Positions 1-5,548 of a stretch of DNA of 6,316 bases are shown here, piece after piece. Source of the stretch: Candidatus Parvarchaeota archaeon (GTDB taxonomy: Archaea > Micrarchaeota > Micrarchaeia > Anstonellales > VGKX01). The position numbers and the translations under genes were made by a program. The notes beneath the pieces are model-generated. The model worked only from the letters and a program-made list of their open reading frames with translations. It had not been told where the DNA came from and searched no databases. Where the stretch lies: the NCBI GenBank assembly GCA_016866895.1, contig VGKX01000064.1, positions 1 through 6,316 of the forward strand. Direction: 5' to 3'. Within the stretch, counting starts at the first letter, position 1. Every line of letters starts with the position of its first letter.

Positions 1-302
1 GCCTGGGAAATCTTCAAGTCGCCGACAACCTGCCCCTTTTCCTTCCTGCCTTTCTGGGCATTGACTTCCGCCTTGATTAGCTCACCTGTCGGAGGCGAGC
101 CGACTTCAATCTCAAAAGTTTTGGAGTCCTTGTTGATGATGACTTTTACGGGCACCTTCAGGCCTGCGTAAATTTTTGTCTTCTCGTTGATTGCGGCAAT
201 GATTTGGCCTATGTTCATGCCTGTTGGCCCAAGTGCCGGACCTAGGGGCGGGCCTGCCGTCGCCTTTCCTCCTTCAACCATTGCTGGAATTTCCATTTTC
301 AT
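1..302 (-). CDS. rpl11: 50S ribosomal protein L11, archaeal type (partial, C-terminus outside window)
   Basis: Large-subunit protein that binds 23S rRNA at the GTPase-associated centre, where it contacts translation factors and the stalk. The first 100 codons are present. The L11 N-terminal signature is clear: EGGKATAGPPLGPALGPTG at residues 10-28, then MNIGQIIAAINEKT, and later FEIEVGSPPTGELIK. These match the N-domain with its proline-rich turn; the rRNA-binding C-domain lies mostly beyond the edge (the archaeal family is about 160 residues). The start is ATG at 302-300, preceded by AGGTGG (310-315 on the complement) with 7 bases of spacing; a second ATG two codons later (296) is less well placed. 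In many archaea this gene follows ftsZ-secE-nusG in one direction. Here it is divergent from ftsZ and neither secE nor nusG lies between them. Family assignment is firm; the real end is not visible. Confidence 0.95.
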   Translation of the reverse strand, partial: MKMEIPAMVEGGKATAGPPLGPALGPTGMNIGQIIAAINEKTKIYAGLKVPVKVIINKDSKTFEIEVGSPPTGELIKAEVNAQKGRKEKGQVVGDLKISQ

Positions 303-354
303 AATAAATCCACCTGGAAAATTACAAGATAAAGAAGCCGTGGCCTAAGCTTAA

Positions 355-363
355 GATAATTTA
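355..363 (-). promoter_or_regulatory. Candidate TATA element for rpl11
   Basis: On the minus strand this reads TAAATTATC. It lies about 27 bases before a possible start near 332, which would give a leader of about 30 bases containing the AGGTGG ribosome site. A 6-bp inverted repeat CCCTTT/AAAGGG (364-369/380-385, 10-base loop) lies just upstream and could be an operator or chance. Assigned by position and composition only. Confidence 0.35.
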
Positions 364-453
364 CCCTTTCTTTGAGGCTAAAGGGCGCTTGATGCACAAC
401 TTAGCTGCCTGTCTGCCAAATCCTGTACAATGAAGGGATTTTCGCCATTCAAG

Positions 454-498
454 TTTAAAAATTATGCTATAGGGGGGCAATAATAAATATAAGGGGGG
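454..498 (+). promoter_or_regulatory. Candidate ftsZ promoter region with two TATA-like boxes and two G6 tracts
   Basis: Two TATA-like boxes are present: TTTAAAAATT at 454-463 and ATAAATATAA at 483-492. The second would place transcription start near 510-515, leaving a leader of about 50 bases with GGAGG at 549-553 before ATG 565. G6 tracts at 472-477 and 493-498 each follow a TATA-like string (CTATA, TATAA) and start 21 bp apart, about two helical turns. The rest of 303-564 shows no gene. Confidence 0.4.
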
Positions 499-564
499 AG
501 ATTGAGATTACTGGCAGAAAATAGAATTGGCAGCCAGGAAGGTTTGCAGGAGGACTGGATTGTT

Positions 565-1560
565 ATGGGCTTTTTTGACCAGGTAATAGATACCCACAGC
601 CAGGACGCCGAAGACTACAAACCCAGAGTTGCCATTATGGGGGTTGGCGGGGGCGGATGCAACACAATTTCCAGGCTTGCAAAAATCGGCATTGCACAAG
701 GCATACCGCTTATGGCGGCAAATACCGACAAAAAGCAGCTAAATGCAATGGCCGACAGGGGAATAAAAAAACTTCTTTTGGGAAAAACGATCACAAGGGG
801 GCTTGGGGCAGGTGGTGACCCGAATTTGGCCCAAAAGGCAGCGCTGAATTCAAAAAAGGCGATTAAAGAGGCGGTTGAAGGAATTGACCTGCTTTTTTTG
901 GCATCAGGAATGGGAGGCGGGACCGGAACCGGCGCAACGCCTGTAATAGCGCAAATTGCCAGGGACATGGACTGCATTGTCTGCGCATTTGTGACCTACC
1001 CGTTCAAGCTTGAGCGTGCGCGGCTTGCAAAGGCCAAGAAGGGGATTAACGAGCTTAAGGAAAGTGCCGACACGACAGTTATTATTGACAACAACCGCCT
1101 GGCAGAGTATGCCCCGCACGAGCGGATTGAAAAGGCGTTTGCCCTTGTGGATGAAATCACCGCAAAGGCGATAAAGGGGATAACCGACACCATAATGCTT
1201 GAGTCGCTGATAAACCTGGATTTTGCCGACCTGAAAAGCGTGCTTGCGCATGGGGGGGTCGGAGCCATACTCATTGGCGAGGGGGCAGGACCGCATTTTG
1301 TGGAGGATGCGATTGAAAACACCCTTACAAACAAGCTTTTAGACGTAGACACGACAGGAAGCAGCGGGGCGCTTGTGCACCTGACTGGCGGGCCAGACAT
1401 GACACTTGGGGATGCAAACGAGCTTGCCTCAAGGCTCACGCAAAAGGTTTCGGATGACGCCTCGGTGATTCTTGGCGCCCGCACAGCCGCCGATTTTTCA
1501 AAAAGAGTCGAGGCGATGGCGATTTACACAGGGCTTAAGGACAAGTACACGCTTGGGTAG
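565..1560 (+). CDS. ftsZ: Cell division protein FtsZ (tubulin-family GTPase)
   Basis: Cytoskeletal GTPase that polymerises into the division ring at mid-cell. The 331 residues contain the glycine-rich nucleotide loop GVGGGGCN (26-33), the tubulin/FtsZ signature GGGTGTG (117-123), and the T7 synergy loop NLDFAD (217-222) whose acidic residues (D219, D222) complete GTP hydrolysis at the neighbouring subunit. The C-terminal domain contains LLDVDTTGSSGALVHLTGG and ends at the last predicted strand (VEAMAIYTGLKDKYTLG). There is almost no tail after it, so the usual flexible linker and partner-binding peptide are missing or very short. The start is ATG 565, preceded by GGAGG at 549-553. The frame is open back to a TTG at 502, but that TTG lies at or before the predicted transcription start and its product lacks family similarity. 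Archaea often carry FtsZ1 and FtsZ2; the last residues look more like FtsZ2 to me, a weak inference. It probably forms its own unit, with a terminator-like repeat downstream. Confidence 0.96.
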   Translation: MGFFDQVIDTHSQDAEDYKPRVAIMGVGGGGCNTISRLAKIGIAQGIPLMAANTDKKQLNAMADRGIKKLLLGKTITRGLGAGGDPNLAQKAALNSKKAIKEAVEGIDLLFLASGMGGGTGTGATPVIAQIARDMDCIVCAFVTYPFKLERARLAKAKKGINELKESADTTVIIDNNRLAEYAPHERIEKAFALVDEITAKAIKGITDTIMLESLINLDFADLKSVLAHGGVGAILIGEGAGPHFVEDAIENTLTNKLLDVDTTGSSGALVHLTGGPDMTLGDANELASRLTQKVSDDASVILGARTAADFSKRVEAMAIYTGLKDKYTLG

Positions 1561-1597
1561 GTGTGTTGGGTAAATTGGGGATTTAATGGCAACTTCC

Positions 1598-1656
1598 TGG
1601 CAAAAATATTCGTGCGAAATGTAAATTAGAGAAATCTTATTTTGCCAATTTTTTCT
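1598..1656 (+). terminator. Terminator-like inverted repeat plus T tract after ftsZ
   Basis: TGGCAAAA (1598-1605) and TTTTGCCA (1640-1647) form a perfect 8-bp inverted repeat, extendable with ATA/TAT around one bulged A, with a loop of about 30 bases. T6 (1649-1654) and CTT follow directly. Archaeal termination depends mainly on the T tract, so the stem may be secondary. It lies 37 bases past the ftsZ stop and before the topA promoter. Confidence 0.45.
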
Positions 1657-1712
1657 TGGTCATTACAAATAAGCCTCAATGCCTATGCCCTTTTGGCTCC
1701 GGCTACTAACCC

Positions 1713-1725
1713 TATATTAAATATT
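1713..1725 (+). promoter_or_regulatory. Candidate TATA element for topA
   Basis: TATATTAAATATT is the most A/T-rich block between ftsZ and topA. Transcription would start around 1743-1750, giving a leader of about 80 bases that ends in the GGGG ribosome site at 1817-1820. This placement argues against translation from the in-frame TTG at 1642, which would lie upstream of the transcript. Confidence 0.5.
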
Positions 1726-1827
1726 CCTGGCTTAGAAAATAGGCTGGGCTTGTTTTGCAAATCAAATGCAAGGCAGCCAAAGCAGAAAGCCAAGAAGAAA
1801 GCAGGGAAATTTGCAAGGGGAAAAATC

Positions 1828-4131
1828 ATGCAGCTAATAATTTGCGAAAAGCCGAAAGTGGCGGAGAAGATAGCATTTGCGCTTGCCGATGATGGAAAGC
1901 CCCAGCGGCAGGTCCAAAACGGAGTGGCATATTACAGGCTCAACCGCAGGGGCAATGAAATTGCAGTCGTGCCTGCAGTTGGCCACGTTTATTCCCTGAA
2001 CGAGAAGGTTAGGACAAGCTCCTATCCTGTATTTGACATATCCTGGCAGCCCTCGTACCAGGTTGACAAGGCAAGCGAATACACAAGGGCATACATAAAA
2101 AACATAGAGCAGCTTTCACAAGGCGCAGACGAGATAATATCTGCCTGCGACTATGACATTGAGGGAAGCCTGATTGGCTACAATGCCATCAGGTTTGCCT
2201 GCAAAGTCAAGGACATGAAACAGGGCAAAAGAATGAAGTTCTCGGCCCTGACTTCAGATGACCTGGCAGAGGCTTACGAGAACAGGGCGGCACTTGACGT
2301 GGAAAATGCGCAGGCTGGCGAGGCGCGCCACATGCTTGACTGGTTTTACGGGATTAACCTGTCCAGGGCCCTGATGAGTGCAATTCGCAGGCGTGGTATC
2401 TACAAGATTATGTCAATAGGCAGGGTGCAGGGGCCTGCCCTCTCAATACTTGTGAAAAAGGAGAAGGAGATTGCGGCCTTCAAGCCGACCCCCTACTGGC
2501 AGATATTCGGGACTTGCAAAAAAGTCAGGTTTTCGCACGCAAAGGACAGGTTTGCAGTTGAGCAGGAGGCAAAAAAGGCCCTGGAAGAGTCAAGGGAAGA
2601 ATCCACTGTGGAGGGCATTGAGAAAAAGGAATTTGCGCAGCCAGCGCCAAACCCCTATGACCTCACAAGCCTGCAAGTCGAGGCATACAAGCAATTCAAG
2701 TTCAACCCAAGCCTCACCCTTGAGCTTGCACAGACGCTTTATGAGGCCTCCATGATATCTTATCCGAGGACCAGCTCGCAGAAGCTTCCTGAAAAGCTCA
2801 ACCTGGCAAAAATAATCGGCCAGCTTCAAAGGCAGCAGGCATATGCTGCGCTTGCAGGAAAGCTTGTGCAGGAAAAGAGGTTCAAGCCAAACGAGGGGAA
2901 AAAGGACGACCCTGCGCACCCTGCCATACACCCGACAGGGCAGCAAGGGGGAATGGGCGAGCGGGAGGGAAAGCTTTACGACCTGATTGTCAGAAGGTTC
3001 CTGGCGACATTTGCGCCTGCGGCAAAAAGGGAGAGCCAGAAGGTAACGCTTCTTTCAGGAACGCAAAAATACGTCACAAGCGGGAACAGGACACTTGTGC
3101 AGGGATGGTTTGAGTATTACCTGCCCTACCTGAAGCTTGACGAGACAACGCTTCCGGATTTTGCAAAAGGCGAGAAGGTGCTGCTTGCCGGGCTGAAGCT
3201 TGAGCAGAAGATGACACAGCCACCAAAGCGCTACACGCCAGCCTCCATTATAGCCGAGCTTGAGCGGCTTGAACTTGGGACAAAGGCCACGCGGTCGGTA
3301 ATAATAGACACGCTTTCAAAGCGCGGGTACATAGAAGGCAAGGGGTCGCTTGAAGCAACGCCGTTTGGCCTGTCGGTTTATGAGAACCTGAAAAAAAACG
3401 TGTCTGAGATTCTGGATGAGGAGCTGACGCGCACTATTGAAGTTGAGATTGAAAAAATACAGAACAGGGAGCTGGACCAGAAAAAGGTTGTTGAGGATGG
3501 AAAGAGGGTGCTTGAGAAGATAATAAAGGAGTTCAAGGGGCATGAAGACCAGGTGGGCCTGGAACTTGTGCAGGGGTTCAGGAAAAAAGAGCACGAGCAA
3601 AGCCTCCTGGGCAAGTGCAACAAGTGCGCCGACGGCACGCTTAGAGTAATTCCAACGAGTGCCGGAAAGCAGTTTGTCGGGTGCACAAATTACCCCAATT
3701 GCAAAAACATTTTCCCGCTGCCAGGGCAGGCAAAAATTGAGAACCTCAACGCGTTATGCGAAAAGTGCAGCACGCCTAGGGTGCGAGTCATCAGGGCTGC
3801 AAGAAAGCCCTTTGAAATGTGCCTTGACCCTTCATGCGAGACAAAGAAAAACTGGGGCAGGCCTCAGGCCATTGTGCAGGCAGTACAAAACCAGCAGGCC
3901 GCAATATCGCAGGGGCAGGCCCAGCCCCAAAACAGGCAGGCAGGCCAAACTTCAAGCGGCATTGCCACAAACACAGGCCAGGCGCAGGCACCAAAAGCAA
4001 CTTTTGACCAAAACATGCCGCAGGCCAAAAGCGGTATTTTTGTCCCTGATGCGCCTGCGGCACAAAAGTCCGCCCAAAAAAAACCACCAAGGAAAAAAAC
4101 CGCCAAGGCGGGCAATGAAAAAAAAGCTTAA
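1828..4131 (+). CDS. topA: DNA topoisomerase I, type IA, with zinc ribbons and low-complexity C-terminal tail
   Basis: Relaxes negatively supercoiled DNA by cutting one strand through a 5'-phosphotyrosine link. The 767 residues begin with a Toprim domain: IICEKPKVAEKIA, with E7 and K8, and the metal-binding D108-Y-D110-I-E112-G. The catalytic tyrosine is Y312 in ISYPRTSSQKLP, the usual archaeal form. Two zinc-binding motifs follow: C597-x2-C600 with C619-x5-C625, and C644-x2-C647 with C665-x4-C670. Residues from about 680 to 767 form a Q/A/K/P-rich tail, probably disordered and basic at its end (PPRKKTAKAGNEKKA). No helicase domain is present, so it is not reverse gyrase. The start is ATG 1828, with GGGG at 1817-1820 spaced 7 bases before it; the frame is open upstream to TTG 1642 with no upstream ATG, and a TTG at 1750 would add 26 mostly basic residues. 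A-tracts near the 3' end (A8, A7, A8 between 4077 and 4125) could be hard to sequence, but the frame stays intact. Confidence 0.96.
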   Translation: MQLIICEKPKVAEKIAFALADDGKPQRQVQNGVAYYRLNRRGNEIAVVPAVGHVYSLNEKVRTSSYPVFDISWQPSYQVDKASEYTRAYIKNIEQLSQGADEIISACDYDIEGSLIGYNAIRFACKVKDMKQGKRMKFSALTSDDLAEAYENRAALDVENAQAGEARHMLDWFYGINLSRALMSAIRRRGIYKIMSIGRVQGPALSILVKKEKEIAAFKPTPYWQIFGTCKKVRFSHAKDRFAVEQEAKKALEESREESTVEGIEKKEFAQPAPNPYDLTSLQVEAYKQFKFNPSLTLELAQTLYEASMISYPRTSSQKLPEKLNLAKIIGQLQRQQAYAALAGKLVQEKRFKPNEGKKDDPAHPAIHPTGQQGGMGEREGKLYDLIVRRFLATFAPAAKRESQKVTLLSGTQKYVTSGNRTLVQGWFEYYLPYLKLDETTLPDFAKGEKVLLAGLKLEQKMTQPPKRYTPASIIAELERLELGTKATRSVIIDTLSKRGYIEGKGSLEATPFGLSVYENLKKNVSEILDEELTRTIEVEIEKIQNRELDQKKVVEDGKRVLEKIIKEFKGHEDQVGLELVQGFRKKEHEQSLLGKCNKCADGTLRVIPTSAGKQFVGCTNYPNCKNIFPLPGQAKIENLNALCEKCSTPRVRVIRAARKPFEMCLDPSCETKKNWGRPQAIVQAVQNQQAAISQGQAQPQNRQAGQTSSGIATNTGQAQAPKATFDQNMPQAKSGIFVPDAPAAQKSAQKKPPRKKTAKAGNEKKA

Positions 4132-4150
4132 AAAAGGAATAAATAAAAGG

Positions 4151-4158
4151 TTTAAATA
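4151..4158 (+). promoter_or_regulatory. Strong TATA box for the cysteine-rich protein gene
   Basis: TTTAAATA is close to the archaeal TATA consensus and is preceded by a purine-rich AAAAGG stretch that could be a TFB-recognition element. Transcription about 27 bases downstream would begin near 4181, giving a leader of about 10 bases or a nearly leaderless mRNA. GAGG at 4178-4181 could then fall at the extreme 5' end or be untranscribed. Confidence 0.6.
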
Positions 4159-4191
4159 TGGGCAGGATAATATTATTGAGGCGACTGGACA

Positions 4192-5046
4192 ATGGAAAAA
4201 AATAGACTTTGGTTTTTGGCTTTGGTGTTTGCGTTTTTTGTTGTGATTGCTTTTGCAGGAACACCAAGCGCCGCCTGCACTCCAGGCGTGAAAAACGGCC
4301 TGTGCTGCATTGACGGGACGCAAAACGGCGACTGCGGCCAGACTTCTAATTATACGGGATATTACTGCATTGGGCCTGAGTTCACCTTCAAGGCTACAAA
4401 GTGCGGTTGCCCGGCCGGATACATCAAGGACCCATCTGACGCAACCGGCGCAAACTGCAAGCTTGCAAAATGCGTGGATGGGACGGCCCTTGGGACATGC
4501 TCTACAAGCAAGCCGCTTTACTGCACCTCATCAGGCCAGCTAGAAAACGACTCAACGATTTGCACCTGCCCGGCTGGAATGATACCTTTTGGGACAGGCT
4601 GCAAAAAGGCAACCTGCATAGAATCCCCAGGCGTTTGCAATGCAAACCAGACCTGCGATGCTGCAAGCGCAACCTGCAAGCTCAAAAACGGCTGCCAGTA
4701 CAACAACCCTGCTTGCGCATCAGGAAAAACATGCAACACAAGGACTGGCCAATGCGAGGTTAGGCCAACCGGCTGCGAGTATGGGACTGAGACCTGCACA
4801 CAAGGAAAAGAATGCAAGAACAACGCCTGTGTTGCAATAAGAAACCAGAGTGCTAATACCGGGGACCAAGACTCGCAGCCTGGCAGCGGGCTTGACAATA
4901 GCGATGATGCCGGTGCTGCAGACAGCTCCCAAAGCCCTGCAAAAACAGCGTGCTGCTGCCTGCCTGGATTAGGTTTTATCCTTCTTTTCGGTTTTGTCTA
5001 CAAGCAAAAAAAACCTAGCCTGCCTGGTGGATTGCAGACTGCATAG
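4192..5046 (+). CDS. Secreted cysteine-rich repeat protein, probable membrane-anchored surface protein of unknown function
   Basis: I do not recognise a named family. The 284-residue product has a signal peptide (EKNR, then hydrophobic 6-22, likely cut near A27-A28 before C29), an ectodomain with 26 cysteines, a Ser/Asp/Gly-rich linker (about 218-250), and a short hydrophobic segment 257-270 preceded by three cysteines (254-256) and followed by KQKK, which suggests a cytoplasmic tail. Two repeat types are visible. Type A occurs twice (about 39-94 and 94-142): C-[IV]-D-G-T-x2-G-x-C, a later Y-C, then C-x-CPAG-[YM]-I and a final C-K. Type B occurs three times (142-162, 168-188, 195-213): C-x6-C-x5-C-x6-C, with x4 as the last spacing in the third. 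The even cysteine number and regular spacing suggest disulfide-knotted modules. N-x-S/T sites at N53, N119, N152 and N218 could be glycosylated. Related type-A modules are, from memory, frequent in DPANN surface proteins. Binding or adhesion is possible but unproven. Confidence 0.85.
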   Translation: MEKNRLWFLALVFAFFVVIAFAGTPSAACTPGVKNGLCCIDGTQNGDCGQTSNYTGYYCIGPEFTFKATKCGCPAGYIKDPSDATGANCKLAKCVDGTALGTCSTSKPLYCTSSGQLENDSTICTCPAGMIPFGTGCKKATCIESPGVCNANQTCDAASATCKLKNGCQYNNPACASGKTCNTRTGQCEVRPTGCEYGTETCTQGKECKNNACVAIRNQSANTGDQDSQPGSGLDNSDDAGAADSSQSPAKTACCCLPGLGFILLFGFVYKQKKPSLPGGLQTA

Positions 5047-5089
5047 GCAAAAGAATTAGGATTTTATCAGGCAGCCGCTAACATGAATA

Positions 5090-5099
5090 CTTATAATTA
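5090..5099 (+). promoter_or_regulatory. Candidate TATA element for tRNA-His
   Basis: CTTATAATTA is centred about 32 bases before G-1 of the tRNA, so transcription would start a few bases upstream of the mature 5' end. The rest of 5047-5126 shows nothing else. Confidence 0.5.
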
Positions 5100-5126
5100 C
5101 TGGTGGTGTTAAATTAGAGGTTTTGT

Positions 5127-5280
5127 GGCCAAGGTGGTGTAGCCTGGTAGCACGGGGGCCTGTGGAGGCTTTTTGGCGGCGGAGCGCCAAAAACCCTGGA
5201 AAATGATTTCCTGTGGCAATGCCCGCCAATCCAAATTCCGCATAAAGCCCTTAGCCCGAGTTCAAATCTCGGCCCTGGCC
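5127..5280 (+). tRNA. tRNA-His (anticodon GTG) with intron at 37/38
   Basis: Delivers histidine at CAC and CAU codons. The parts fit a cloverleaf: G-1 at 5127; acceptor 5128-5134 with 5273-5279 (one A-C mismatch at the fifth pair); D-stem GTGT/GCAC (5137-5140/5150-5153) around AGCCTGGTA; anticodon stem GGGGC (5155-5159) with GCCCT (5247-5251); loop CTGTGG (5160-5165) completed by A38 at 5246; variable loop TAGC; T-arm CCGAG-TTCAAAT-CTCGG (5256-5272). C73 is 5280. The encoded G-1 opposite C73 is the histidine identity element recognised by HisRS, which supports the GTG reading independently. CCA is not encoded at the 3' end (C73 is followed by CTA), so it would be added afterwards; the CCA at 5284-5286 is out of register. 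The acceptor mismatch is unusual but not disabling. Confidence 0.88.
5166..5245 (+). other. 80-base intron within tRNA-His
   Basis: Located between 37 and 38, the standard archaeal site, with ends inferred from the need for a 7-base anticodon loop. It would be removed by the tRNA splicing endonuclease, which cuts a bulge-helix-bulge. Placed in standard register the central helix 5160-5163/5240-5243 has one C-T mismatch and one G-T pair, flanked by bulges GGA and AAA, so the motif looks relaxed. The intron begins with a hairpin (5166-5178 with 5185-5197, one C-C mismatch, loop GCGGAG) and a second one (GGAAA-ATGA-TTTCC, 5198-5211). TTGGCGG (5173-5179) can instead pair with CCGCCAA (5223-5229), extending the helix below the bulges. 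Confidence 0.75.
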
Positions 5281-5314
5281 CTACCATAAGGGAACTTTAG
5301 TTAATCAGAAGCAA

Positions 5315-5404
5315 TCTCGTGCCTTGTGCACAGAAAAAATATGCACTGCGGCACTCGACTCTCGTGCCTTGTGCACAGAAAAAATATGCACTGCGGCACT
5401 CGAC
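5315..5404. repeat. Two perfect tandem copies of a 45-bp unit with hairpin potential
   Basis: Copy 1 (5315-5359) and copy 2 (5360-5404) are identical at all 45 positions and directly abut. Each can fold as a two-tier hairpin: GTGCC/GGCAC outside (5319-5323/5350-5354), GTGCA/TGCAC inside (5326-5330/5342-5346), with an 11-base A-rich loop. The loop holds AAAAAATAT, which is TATA-like on the plus strand and a T6 tract on the minus strand. It could therefore be a duplicated promoter for the following RNA candidate, a duplicated terminator for leftward transcription from the NMD3 gene, or part of an RNA. Bases 5281-5314, between the tRNA and copy 1, hold nothing I recognise. Confidence 0.9.
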
Positions 5405-5548
5405 CTTGAGGTCTTCAACACCTAGGAGGAACTAGCAATCCACCACATCCCCCTAAGGTTTCACCCCCTCTAGCAATTCACAAGCAACGAAACCAACCGG
5501 CCATAGGGGGACTTCGACAGAACCAAACCACGCGTTCCAGTGCTTTTT
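5405..5548. ncRNA. Candidate structured non-coding RNA of unknown family
   Basis: No convincing reading frame is present. Three complementary pairs nest in order: GGAAC/GTTCC (5428-5432/5534-5538), TCCCCCTA/TAGGGGGA (5448-5455/5504-5511) and GGTTTC/GAAACC (5457-5462/5489-5494). A small hairpin GACC-TTGA-GGTC (5402-5413) precedes them. On the plus strand the A/T block of the second 45-bp repeat (5379-5387) could act as a TATA box for a start near 5408, and T5 at 5544-5548 could end it, giving an RNA of about 140 bases. A minus-strand RNA ending at the T6 tracts of the repeats is equally possible, as is a long NMD3 3' UTR. I looked for the conserved cores of SRP RNA, RNase P RNA and 5S rRNA and did not find them. 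Confidence 0.3.

Noticed and set aside
502..564. TTG 502 as the ftsZ start
   Set aside because: The extra 21 residues have no family similarity, the codon is at or before the likely transcription start, and ATG 565 has GGAGG upstream.
615..977. Minus-strand frames opposite ftsZ (also 904-1296 and 996-1484)
   Set aside because: They overlap the fully convincing ftsZ frame and show no recognisable protein features or ribosome sites.
1828..4131. Reverse gyrase
   Set aside because: Only the topoisomerase half is present; there is no helicase domain.
3659..4246. Long overlapping frame across the topA end and the start of the next gene
   Set aside because: It is a frame shadow: arginine/lysine-rich composition, no start signals, and it crosses a clear stop, promoter and start.
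5284..5286. Encoded CCA end of the tRNA
   Set aside because: With the TTCAAAT T-loop fixed, C73 is at 5280 and the next bases are CTA, so this CCA is three bases out of register.
5315..5404. CRISPR array
   Set aside because: The two 45-bp units abut with no spacer between them, only two copies exist, and no cas gene is in the window.
5341..5409. 22-codon reading frame through the 45-bp repeats
   Set aside because: It stays open only because 45 is a multiple of three; there is no ribosome site, and the units are better explained as hairpins.
5405..5548. SRP RNA, RNase P RNA or 5S rRNA
   Set aside because: The conserved cores of these RNAs were not found on either strand, and the stretch is too short for archaeal SRP or RNase P RNA.
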